Shown: positions 1-6,806, counted from the stretch's first letter. The stretch: 10,588 nucleotides of DNA from Akkermansia muciniphila (GCA_943327015.2 CALPVM020000054.1:1-10588); one strand, 5' to 3'. Made by a program: numbers and translations. Notes: generated by a model not told the origin, from the letters alone.

Positions 1-92
1 CCACCCCTTCCCATCCCGAACAGGACCGTGAAACGACTTCGCGCCAATGATAGTGCGGATTCCCGTGTGAAAGTAGGTCATCGTCAGGCTCC
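1..92 (+). rRNA. rrf: 5S ribosomal RNA, 3' portion (5' end outside window)
   Basis: The window opens inside a 5S rRNA. The conserved segments CCCATCCCGAACAGGACCGT, GATAGTGCGGAT and GTGTGAAAGTAGGTCATCG are present in the order and spacing of betaproteobacterial 5S, and the sequence ends in the usual closing-helix strand GTCAGGCTCC. About the first 30 bases are missing to the left. The 3' end is placed by resemblance and could be off by two or three bases. The gene is presumably the last of an rRNA operon, since a strong terminator follows within 20 bases. Confidence 0.95.
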
Positions 93-110
93 ATACACAT
101 CAGCCCATCT

Positions 111-143
111 AACCGCCCTACCTAATCAGTAGGGCGGTTTTTT
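111..143 (+). terminator. Intrinsic terminator of the rRNA operon
   Basis: A perfect 11-bp GC-rich stem (AACCGCCCTAC at 111-121 pairing with GTAGGGCGGTT at 129-139) encloses a 7-base loop. A run of six T residues at 138-143 follows, partly overlapping the stem. It sits about 20 bases after the 5S gene and should stop rRNA transcription before the HD-GYP gene. Confidence 0.93.
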
Positions 144-177
144 GCTTTGCTAAATTGATTAGCGAATTGAAGGCATA

Positions 178-204
178 ATGATCAATACTAAATACAGCCT
201 TTAA
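178..204 (+). other. Eight-codon leader reading frame or misplaced start region before the HD-GYP gene
   Basis: An ATG at 178 opens a frame of eight codons (MINTKYSL) ending in TAA at 202-204. It is in the same frame as the HD-GYP gene and directly abuts a TTG codon at 205. A GAAGG sequence (169-173) lies four bases before the ATG, whereas neither later start codon has a recognisable Shine-Dalgarno sequence. It could be a short leader peptide that couples translation to the main gene, or the original start of that gene cut off by a stop. The bases CATAAT (174-179) also resemble a -10 box, which would make this promoter rather than coding sequence. No paired -35 element at proper spacing was found. 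Confidence 0.25.
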
Positions 205-210
205 TTGTTA

Positions 211-1497
211 ATGGAATCATCAAAAGAAAACACTCTCCTTTTAAAGCCTGATGAGTTGCGCGTTGGTATGTACGTGCATATTGGTTTGGGCTGGATGCAG
301 CACTCTTTTGCACTCAATAAGTTCCGTATCGCAAGTGAACAACAACTTGCGGACGTTAGAAGCCTTCAATTGAAGCAAATTCATGTTGATCCATCCAAAT
401 CAGATATGGGTTTATTCAATGCTGCATTGCTTCATACATTGCGTATAGATCCTAGTAAAAGGGCGTTAAACCCAGAACCTGTTTCAAGCGCGGTAGACAA
501 TGGATTGATTCTCGCTCTGCAAAGAGCGAGTTTGGCTCGGTGCGATAAGTCATTTGCAGAAGCAACTGTTCAGTGGCAAAGAGTCATGGTGGATGCCAGC
601 TCTAATCCTCTAGAGGCAAGAACTGCTTGTAATTCTATGATGAAAGGTTTTCTGAAAGAAACTTCTCTGGAGCAAGACACTCATATACGTTTATTGTCGG
701 AGTCTGCTGGTGAGTCCTTAGTGTTGCACGCTTTAAATGTTACTGTTATATCCATACTTTTAGGGCGTAGTTTGGATTTAACTGATTCCGAATTGGAAGA
801 TGTTGGCATGGCCGCATTGTTGCATGACATTGGTAAGCAAAAACTTCCTGAGCGTGTAAAGCTAGGTATTAATTTAAGTCCAGCTCAGGAGACGCTAGCC
901 CGTAATCACGTCAACGAATCATTAGATATGTGTCGTTCCATGGGGTTTGGCGCAGGAGTGCTCAATATTGTTGCTCAACATCACGAGCTGGCTGACGGCA
1001 GCGGATATCCCAGTGGGCTAACATTCCAACAAATGACACGCGGCGCTCAAATACTATCTTTGGTTAACGTTTACGATAATCTAAACAACCCTAATAGTTC
1101 GATGTTGTCCCTTACGCCACATGAAGCTATGTCCATGCTGTTTGCACAACGTAAACATCAGTTTGGAAGTGAAACTTTACAGGCATTTGTGAAGATGATG
1201 GGCGTATACCCACCTGGTTCGGTGGTACAGTTGAGTAACGATCGTTTTGCTATGGTGGTATCCGCTAACGCTACACGACCTCTTAAACCCTCTGTGTTGG
1301 TGCATGATCCCGCTATTCCTGCCGATCAGGCTATTGTTGTTAACTTGCAAGAAATGCCAGATTTGACCATTCGTCGAAGCCTACATGCACGACATTTGCC
1401 GCCGGCTACCCTCGAGTATCTGTCGCCACGCAAACGTATCAGTTATTTTTTTGATCGTTCAATCTCTGCAGACCATGGATTTGGAGCTTCAGCATGA
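211..1497 (+). CDS. HD-GYP domain protein with DUF3391-type N-terminus, predicted cyclic-di-GMP phosphodiesterase
   Basis: HD-GYP proteins hydrolyse cyclic di-GMP in the cytoplasm. Numbering is from the ATG at 211 (428 aa). Residues ~10-65 match the DUF3391-like N-terminus (PDELRVGMYVH). The HD-GYP domain spans ~165-345: LLHDIGK with H205/D206, a conserved His at 233, and HHELADGSGYP at 257-267 carrying the GYP signature. The C-terminal ~75 residues (VHDPAIP, YLSPRKRISYFFD) are typical of this DUF3391/HD-GYP type. The motif usually written aDvyDAl reads VNVYDNL here, so an Asn (286) sits where I expect a metal-binding Asp. Activity is therefore uncertain. There is no signal peptide or membrane segment. 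A TTG at 205 is an alternative start, and neither start has a good ribosome binding site. The gene overlaps the next by four bases (ATGA), so the two are probably cotranslated. Confidence 0.93.
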   Translation: MESSKENTLLLKPDELRVGMYVHIGLGWMQHSFALNKFRIASEQQLADVRSLQLKQIHVDPSKSDMGLFNAALLHTLRIDPSKRALNPEPVSSAVDNGLILALQRASLARCDKSFAEATVQWQRVMVDASSNPLEARTACNSMMKGFLKETSLEQDTHIRLLSESAGESLVLHALNVTVISILLGRSLDLTDSELEDVGMAALLHDIGKQKLPERVKLGINLSPAQETLARNHVNESLDMCRSMGFGAGVLNIVAQHHELADGSGYPSGLTFQQMTRGAQILSLVNVYDNLNNPNSSMLSLTPHEAMSMLFAQRKHQFGSETLQAFVKMMGVYPPGSVVQLSNDRFAMVVSANATRPLKPSVLVHDPAIPADQAIVVNLQEMPDLTIRRSLHARHLPPATLEYLSPRKRISYFFDRSISADHGFGASA

Positions 1498-3920
1498 GTA
1501 AAACTGCTTGGCAAAGTGGTATGCGTTGGCTTGAAGGTTTGCTAGAGGCTGCTTTATTGGTTGACCCAAAAACTCAAAAAGTACTGCAAGCAAACAGCAA
1601 GGCTCAGCAACTGACGGGGTTGAGTGGGGACGTTCTTATCGATTATCCGGTAGTTCAGTTAACTGCCACGCCGGAAGATGTCTTTTTTTGGCAGGACGTA
1701 GGTGATGGTCACTACGGTGTTTTACATAGCAACAGCTTATTAAATTGCCAAGCAGGATTGGTAAAAAATGTTGAAAGAAAAGCTTCTCCCATTGAGCTTG
1801 ATGATGCCAGCATTGTTTATCTGATGGTGTTAATAGATCAATCTCCGCGAATCCAGGCAGAAGAGCAGCATGAGGTAGTGTTGTCAAAACTTCTAGCCAC
1901 GTTGGAGTCGACGGCGGATGGTATTTTGGTTATTGACATGCAGGGGTCCATTCAAGGGTTTAACAGGCTGTTTAGCTCGATTTGGAAGATACCTGATCAT
2001 CTTTTGCAGCAGCGCGACGACCGCGCAATTAATACATGGCTAAGGAACCAAGTATCAAATGTAGATACTTATGATGCCCATCTTGAATTATTTAGTCAGT
2101 CCCCACACACCAAGGGTATTGATAACATCGTTTTGAAAGATGCCAGAGTTCTTGAATGTGTTACCTTGCCACAAATACATAGAGGTCTGCCAATTGGGCG
2201 GGTTATTTCATTTAGGGATATCACCGGACGATTAGCGGCTGAAGCTCGTCTGCAACTAGCAGCAACGGTATTTGAGTCCAGTCTTGACGCGATTTTTATT
2301 ACAGATAGTCAAAACTGTATATTGGCTGCCAATAAAGCATGCCAAGCACTTATGGGCCTTTCGGCGGATGCCTTGCAAGGGCTATCCATACTTGATCTGA
2401 TGTTTGACCCATCCCAAAAAATTGAGATTGAGTCGCTTCTTGCTAATTTGCATATTCTTAAAAGCTGGAGTGGTGAACTTTCTTGCAGATCTCAGGACGG
2501 TAGGGTCGTGCCATTGATGGTGTCGTTGGTCTATGAAGCCAATGCGGGTTTAAATGTGACTGCACGCGTGCATTGTATTGGGGTTGCACACGATCTGACT
2601 GAAAAGTTGGCGGATAAAGAGCGTATTTATGAACTGGCCTACAAAGATAGTTTGACCGGGGTCGCAAATAGGTTGCTTTTGGCAGAGCGTTTTGACTATA
2701 TGACGGCTATTGCACAGCGCGATAATCACCAATTTGCTGTGTTGTTTATTGATATCGATCGTTTTAAGCATATCAATGAGTCATTAAGCCATGCCATTGG
2801 AGATCAAGTCCTGATAAAAATGGCGCAAAGATTTAAAAGTTGTGTACGAGGGGTTGACACTGTTGCACGCCAAAGCGGTGATGAGTTTGTCATATTGTTG
2901 CATCGTACTGACATGCATGGCGCTGAGCATGTAGGAAATCGGATTTTGCAGGCCATGGAGCAACCTCTTGAGCTCCAGGATATTACGTTAACTGTAACTT
3001 GCAGTATTGGTGTTGCAATGTTTCCCGCAGATGGAAGCAATGCGAATGATTTAATTCGTAATGCAGATACAGCCAAATCGGGCATTAAAGCTAGTGGGCG
3101 TGCTGCGTTGGGCTTTTACCAGTCCAAAATGAATGAAGGTTTGTTGGCGCGTTTGCAGCTTAATCACCGAATGCGCTTGGGATTAGCTTCTGGCCATTTT
3201 AAATTGCATTACCAACCGCAAATTCGCTTATCAGATGATGCTGTGGTTGGTGTAGAAGCTCTTTTAAGGTGGGACGATCCTCTTCTGGGTTCAGTTCCTC
3301 CGGTTCAGTTTATACCGGTAGCCGAGGACAGCGGCTTTATTGTGGCACTAGGATTTTGGGTGTTGGAGGAGGCCGTTCGACAGGCTGCAGAGTGGTACAC
3401 AAAAGGGTGGCCGCTGCGTGTGGCAGTTAATGTGTCTGCATTGCAGTTTAAACAAAATTCATTTGTAGAGCGAGTGATAAAGGTTTTGCTGGATGCTAAC
3501 CTACCGGCTCAGTACCTAGAGTTGGAATTGACGGAGACCATTTTGGTGGGTGATGCACACCTGATTACCATTAATCTACAGCGTCTCTCTGACTATGGCA
3601 TACAGCTATCGATTGATGACTTTGGTACTGGATACTCATCATTAGGATATCTCAAGCGCTTGCCGATTCATCGTTTGAAAATTGATCGTTCTTTTGTAAC
3701 CGACTTATCGACCGAAGAGGGTGATCGGGCGATTATTCAAGCTGTGGTTAACCTTGCACACTCTTTGCGCTTACAGGTTATTGCAGAGGGTGTTGAAAAC
3801 CAGGAACAGAGACAGTTTTTGCTGGATAGCGAATGTGATGAATACCAAGGCTACTTATGCTCTCCAGCTTTGCCCCCCATACAACTGGAAGCTTTGCTCA
3901 AAAACAAAACAAGGGTTTGA
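1494..3920 (+). CDS. PAS-PAS-PAS-GGDEF-EAL protein, predicted cyclic-di-GMP phosphodiesterase
   Basis: 808 aa, cytoplasmic, with no membrane segment. Three PAS-like sensor regions lie at ~12-115, ~132-248 and ~258-370. A GGDEF domain follows at ~380-545 and an EAL domain at ~552-800. The EAL domain looks intact: EALLRW (E588), N646, the ELTET motif (E678), DDFGTG (D708/D709), K729, AEGVE (E765, E768) and YQGYL (Q785). It should cleave c-di-GMP to pGpG. The GGDEF domain is altered. Its signature is SGDEF (461-465), and the usual AMYxAK segment reads AKSGIK (526-531). An RxxD inhibitory-site motif (RGVD, 452-455) is kept, so this domain may bind nucleotide and regulate rather than synthesise. 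The first PAS region is the least certain. The ATG lies inside the stop of the HD-GYP gene (ATGA), which points to one transcript and coupled translation. Confidence 0.95.
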   Translation: MSKTAWQSGMRWLEGLLEAALLVDPKTQKVLQANSKAQQLTGLSGDVLIDYPVVQLTATPEDVFFWQDVGDGHYGVLHSNSLLNCQAGLVKNVERKASPIELDDASIVYLMVLIDQSPRIQAEEQHEVVLSKLLATLESTADGILVIDMQGSIQGFNRLFSSIWKIPDHLLQQRDDRAINTWLRNQVSNVDTYDAHLELFSQSPHTKGIDNIVLKDARVLECVTLPQIHRGLPIGRVISFRDITGRLAAEARLQLAATVFESSLDAIFITDSQNCILAANKACQALMGLSADALQGLSILDLMFDPSQKIEIESLLANLHILKSWSGELSCRSQDGRVVPLMVSLVYEANAGLNVTARVHCIGVAHDLTEKLADKERIYELAYKDSLTGVANRLLLAERFDYMTAIAQRDNHQFAVLFIDIDRFKHINESLSHAIGDQVLIKMAQRFKSCVRGVDTVARQSGDEFVILLHRTDMHGAEHVGNRILQAMEQPLELQDITLTVTCSIGVAMFPADGSNANDLIRNADTAKSGIKASGRAALGFYQSKMNEGLLARLQLNHRMRLGLASGHFKLHYQPQIRLSDDAVVGVEALLRWDDPLLGSVPPVQFIPVAEDSGFIVALGFWVLEEAVRQAAEWYTKGWPLRVAVNVSALQFKQNSFVERVIKVLLDANLPAQYLELELTETILVGDAHLITINLQRLSDYGIQLSIDDFGTGYSSLGYLKRLPIHRLKIDRSFVTDLSTEEGDRAIIQAVVNLAHSLRLQVIAEGVENQEQRQFLLDSECDEYQGYLCSPALPPIQLEALLKNKTRV

Positions 3921-3957
3921 AGCTTACTTTAAATCTGCACTTTTGCTTTGGCAATAG

Positions 3958-3988
3958 TTGAAAACGGTTAATATGTGATAAAAATAAT
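3958..3988 (+). promoter_or_regulatory. Possible promoter for the small cysteine-rich gene
   Basis: TTGAAA (3958-3963) resembles a -35 box and AATAAT (3983-3988) a -10 box, but the 19-base spacing is longer than the preferred 17. The region is strongly AT-rich, and the dyad that follows would overlap the -10 box and start point, where a repressor would bind. Other alignments of the boxes fit no better, so this is tentative. Confidence 0.3.
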
Positions 3989-4006
3989 ACAGAATAGTTC
4001 TGTATT
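3986..4006 (+). promoter_or_regulatory. 21-bp dyad, candidate operator
   Basis: The arms AATACAGAA (3986-3994) and TTCTGTATT (3998-4006) are perfect reverse complements separated by TAG. The dyad is 18 bases before the ATG of the small gene. It has no T run directly after it and is too AT-rich to be a good terminator, so a binding site for a dimeric regulator is the simplest reading. The ACAG-N7-CTGT core is not the CTGT-N8-ACAG order of a LexA box. I recognise no known regulator site. Confidence 0.45.
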
Positions 4007-4024
4007 TATACTTGAAAGATCAAA

Positions 4025-4156
4025 ATGACTCTTTGTCCTATAGCCGTGGTCGCCGGATGCAAAAAATGCCCAGCTTTCAAAGTGTGTCCTATGACCAAAA
4101 TTTTGGGCGATGTGCCCAAAGACGCCCCAGCAAAGCCCGCAAACAACAAGAAATAA
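4025..4156 (+). CDS. Small four-cysteine protein, function unknown
   Basis: A 43-codon gene starts with ATG at 4025, with a purine-rich GAAAGA (4014-4019) five bases upstream as ribosome binding site. The product begins MTLCPIAVVAGCKKCPAFKV and continues with CPMTKILGD and a Lys/Pro/Ala-rich tail. The four cysteines (4, 12, 15, 21) have the spacing C-x7-C-x2-C-x5-C, and three are followed by Pro (CP at 4, 15 and 21). The charged, low-complexity tail starts near residue 31. The regular cysteine spacing and clean ribosome binding site suggest a real gene. I believe similar short 'CPIA..GCKKCP' proteins occur in related bacteria but cannot name a family. Metal or iron-sulfur binding or a redox role is possible but only inferred. 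It stands between the c-di-GMP genes and the cyclase, with a dyad upstream and a weak hairpin over its stop codon. Confidence 0.68.
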   Translation: MTLCPIAVVAGCKKCPAFKVCPMTKILGDVPKDAPAKPANNKK

Positions 4157-4169
4157 AATTGTTGTTTTT
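4141..4169 (+). terminator. Weak AT-rich hairpin with T run, possible terminator
   Basis: AAACAACAA (4141-4149) pairs perfectly with TTGTTGTTT (4159-4167) around a 9-base loop, and a T run at 4165-4169 ends the structure. It overlaps the stop codon of the small cysteine-rich gene. The stem holds only two G-C pairs, so folding is weak and transcription may run on into the cyclase gene. Confidence 0.35.
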
Positions 4170-4227
4170 GAAATGGTGGTTTTTTACGGGCTGCCGTTCG
4201 TTCCATTGATTGCGGGCGTTTAAGTTG

Positions 4228-5445
4228 ATGCGTGATAGTTTTGCAAGCAGGTTTCGCGCCGCATCATTTGTAAAGTCTAATAATAGCTGGCATGGTTTTC
4301 ATGCTGTGTTACGTACTTGTGTTGATATTTTTAAAGAAAATAACATACCGATAGACAGAATCCAGATTCCTCTTTCTAAGTTATCTGGGTTTTTGCATCC
4401 CACGATTCAAACTGCAATATTGACTTGGACATCGCACGATGACCAAATAGAGTTGGATATTATTCCTCACGATTGGCTAAAGATATATCCGGGGCCTGAG
4501 TCGTTGCAGGAACGCTTAAAAAACACTCCTTATTACGAGATTTTGTTCGGCGGTGCGGTGTTTACCCATTATCCGTTGTTGGCAGATGTGCCTGCTCATA
4601 TAGAGATTCTGGGTTCGCTACAGCAACGCGGATATGCAGATTATTACGCCTTGAAACTGGAGTTGCAACAAGGGTCGATCCAGGTGGTGAGTGTTGCTAC
4701 AAAATCGCAGACCGGGTTTGATTGGCAGGTATTGTCTGATGTTTATCAGCAATTGGAGCCTGTGTTGAGTTTGGCGCTGTATGCAGCGTATCAGACCTCT
4801 GTGGCGGCTGAAATTGCGCGTACTTATCTGGGAGACCGTACCGGAAAACGGGTGTTGCAAGGCGAGATTATGCGTGGGGTCAGCACTAGCCTTGAGGCTG
4901 GCATTATGTTCTGTGATTTGCGTGGTTTTACCAGTTTGAATCTGCGGCTGGGCGCAGAAAAAACAGTAGAGGTAATGAACCAGGTGTTCGACAAGATCGG
5001 CCAAGTCATGGAGTCGAGTCCGGCAGAGATTTTGAAGTTTATTGGTGATGCTTTGCTGATTGTTTTGCCCGTATCAGAGTTTGTAAATTTGGAAGAAGTT
5101 AAGCTGTGTATGCTGGATTTGGCAACGCGATCCCATGCGTTGGTACGTGATTTAGGCGTTTCTTTAGATTTGCCACTGTCTGTGGGTTTTGGTGGGCATC
5201 TAGGGAAGGTGGTGTATGGCAATGTGGGTACATCATCAAGGTTTGACTTTACGGTCATGGGGCCGGAGGTAAACTTGGCGGCGAGACTGGAGTCCATGTG
5301 CTCACAATTGAATGTTTTTTACTTGATGTCAAGCCAAGCATTGCCTGCAACAAAGTTAATACAAAATATGGGTGAACACATGCTAAAAGGCATTGATAAA
5401 CCGGTGGCAATGTGGGGTTTGGTGGATGATGATCCTCAGGCGTAG
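4228..5445 (+). CDS. Class III adenylate cyclase with a sensor-like N-terminal region
   Basis: Predicted to convert ATP to cyclic AMP in the cytoplasm. With the ATG at 4228 it is 405 aa, and no membrane segment is seen. Residues ~1-195 form an N-terminal region that I cannot assign firmly; its position suggests a GAF-like sensor. A linker, TYLGDRTGKRVLQGEIMRG, leads into the catalytic domain at ~220-395. The metal-binding aspartates are D230 (FCDLRGFT) and D274 (FIGDALL). K270 and T342 occupy the base-recognition positions, a Lys/Thr pair as in class IIIb adenylate cyclases. N349 and R353 (VNLAARLE) stabilise the transition state. All catalytic residues are therefore present, and ATP is the likely substrate rather than GTP. 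A TTG at 4210 is an alternative start, and neither start has a strong ribosome binding site. The last 10 bp overlap the end of the convergent phosphatase gene. Confidence 0.92.
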   Translation: MRDSFASRFRAASFVKSNNSWHGFHAVLRTCVDIFKENNIPIDRIQIPLSKLSGFLHPTIQTAILTWTSHDDQIELDIIPHDWLKIYPGPESLQERLKNTPYYEILFGGAVFTHYPLLADVPAHIEILGSLQQRGYADYYALKLELQQGSIQVVSVATKSQTGFDWQVLSDVYQQLEPVLSLALYAAYQTSVAAEIARTYLGDRTGKRVLQGEIMRGVSTSLEAGIMFCDLRGFTSLNLRLGAEKTVEVMNQVFDKIGQVMESSPAEILKFIGDALLIVLPVSEFVNLEEVKLCMLDLATRSHALVRDLGVSLDLPLSVGFGGHLGKVVYGNVGTSSRFDFTVMGPEVNLAARLESMCSQLNVFYLMSSQALPATKLIQNMGEHMLKGIDKPVAMWGLVDDDPQA

Positions 5446-6125
5446 GTAATCCAGTTTTTGTGTTCAACAGGGTCGAGATGCGGTAACGTATTAAAGCTAA
5501 CTAAGCTGTGCTGCTTGGCGCTGAAATGAAACTCAGATACAGAGCTGTTGCGAATTTGGAGGTTAAGCGCTATGCGCGCTGGGTGGGGTACGTCTAACAC
5601 ATGGCCGATAGATGTTGAGATCGGGCCGCCGCTGCTGACGATTAAAACCGACTGGTGGCTGGACTGAAGCAGCTCTTGGAGGGTAGAGACGATTCCGCTT
5701 TCAAATTCGGCATAACTGACCATGCCTTCGGGCTGAATGCTGCCCTGCATCCACTGGCTTAACCCCTCACGCAGTAGCCGGAAGTAGGCTTGTACTTGTT
5801 CCGGATGCCGGGGCTTATCGGGTGTTTGGTTCTGTATGCTACGAATAATGGCGTGGCTATCGTATTCATTGAGCGCTGGTTTTATTTCCGGTATTACAGT
5901 GGGTGCATGATTGGCGTTTGAGGTTGCCATTCCGTGTGCTATGCCTTGCCAGGTTTGGGTATGCCGCTGTAAAGTGCCGGTGACGACGTAGTCAAAACGC
6001 AAGCCAACCCTAGCAAAATAAGCACCCAAGCGTTGGCTTTGGCGCTGGCCGAGCTCGCTAAGCTGGTCGTAATTGTCTGCGCCCAAAGAGGCCTGTCCGT
6101 GGCGCACCAGATACAGTGTTCCCAT
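5436..6125 (-). CDS. Histidine phosphatase (phosphoglycerate mutase-like) family protein
   Basis: 229 aa, no signal peptide. The N-terminus MGTLYLVRHGQAS carries the RHG signature with the phospho-accepting His9. R54 (GTLQRHTQT) and E87 (PALNEYDS) fit the other phosphate-pocket and acid positions. The second catalytic His, normally in VSHGG, is replaced by Ser: LIVSSGGPIS, S165. I associate this SSGGP version with a recognisable subgroup, so it is probably not a random mutation. The substrate is unknown, and a glycolytic mutase role is unlikely. The start is supported by GAGGCG on the minus strand, which overlaps the stop codon of the upstream gene 9 bases away, so the two genes are probably one operon with coupled translation. 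Its 3' end overlaps that of the adenylate cyclase gene. Confidence 0.9.
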   Translation of the reverse strand: MGTLYLVRHGQASLGADNYDQLSELGQRQSQRLGAYFARVGLRFDYVVTGTLQRHTQTWQGIAHGMATSNANHAPTVIPEIKPALNEYDSHAIIRSIQNQTPDKPRHPEQVQAYFRLLREGLSQWMQGSIQPEGMVSYAEFESGIVSTLQELLQSSHQSVLIVSSGGPISTSIGHVLDVPHPARIALNLQIRNSSVSEFHFSAKQHSLVSFNTLPHLDPVEHKNWITYA

Positions 6126-6134
6126 ACATTCGCC

Positions 6135-6806
6135 TCAACGGTATGCCACCGATATGACCGGGACTTTTTTTACGCCGGTTTGCGCCATGAGATATTCGCG
6201 CAGACATTCGATCAGCTTTTTTTCAGAGTAGGCGCGTACGCATTCTTCCATGGCAAGTAAAGGGCCGTATGCGTAAGCAATCGGTGGTAATTTTTTTTGA
6301 ATTTCGTGAATATAGGGTTTTTCGTCTTCTAAAACATCGGACAAGGGTATTTCGGTGGATGTTAATTTGATGGCAGGTAGTCCTACCAATGATGGTTTGT
6401 TGACCTGGATTTGTATGCCGTTGTTGGTTAAAACGATATCGAAGTTGTCGGGCTTGAGATCAAGTTCGAAAATGAACTCAGCATTGTATTTAACAATAAT
6501 GGTGACAAGTTGCTTGATTTTTGGCGGATCTTTAGGAACGTTTTCTACGTGTGCCAACTCGCGATTAACGCGTGCGTACATACTTTTTCTTTTATCTACC
6601 AATACATTTTTGGCAGGAACCAGAAAATCGATGTATTTGGTGTGGCCAGATAACTCTTTTTTGACAGCGGTAAGTGTGTTTTGAACTGCGTTCAGTTTTT
6701 TTTGCGCGCTTTCCCGTTCGCCAAAAGCACGGTACTCCATAAGTACATACGCAGCACCAGCACCGATGCAAAGCACCATCACACCAAGAATTAATTCAAT
6801 ACCCAT
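6135..6806 (-). CDS. Membrane-anchored coiled-coil protein of unknown function
   Basis: 223 aa. One hydrophobic segment at ~3-23 (IELILGVMVLCIGAGAAYVL) is a membrane anchor or uncleaved signal anchor. No signal peptidase site is evident. A charged helical stretch at ~28-55 (RESAQKKLNAVQNTLTAVKK) is probably a short coiled coil. Residues ~95-150 look beta-rich (KQLVTIIVKYNAEFIFELDL, IQIQVNKPSLVGLP), and the last ~60 look mostly helical up to a VPVISVAYR end. I recognise no catalytic motif and no family. It is the first gene of a two-gene minus-strand unit with the histidine phosphatase, nine bases apart, and is transcribed divergently from urtA. A weak GAGAG sequence precedes its ATG. A scaffold or envelope role is a guess only. 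Confidence 0.82.
   Translation of the reverse strand: MGIELILGVMVLCIGAGAAYVLMEYRAFGERESAQKKLNAVQNTLTAVKKELSGHTKYIDFLVPAKNVLVDKRKSMYARVNRELAHVENVPKDPPKIKQLVTIIVKYNAEFIFELDLKPDNFDIVLTNNGIQIQVNKPSLVGLPAIKLTSTEIPLSDVLEDEKPYIHEIQKKLPPIAYAYGPLLAMEECVRAYSEKKLIECLREYLMAQTGVKKVPVISVAYR

Noticed and set aside
3986..4006. LexA (SOS) box reading of the dyad
   Set aside because: The half-sites are in the order ACAG...CTGT, opposite to CTGT-N8-ACAG, and the neighbouring genes are not SOS genes.
4012..4209. 65-codon TTG-started frame across the gap before the cyclase gene
   Set aside because: It begins at TTG, has no ribosome binding site of its own and an irregular composition. The overlapping ATG frame at 4025-4156 has a better start and an ordered cysteine pattern.
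4824..5297. 157-codon minus-strand frame
   Set aside because: It lies wholly inside the adenylate cyclase gene, whose catalytic motifs are unmistakable, and has no recognisable domain. It is an antisense shadow.
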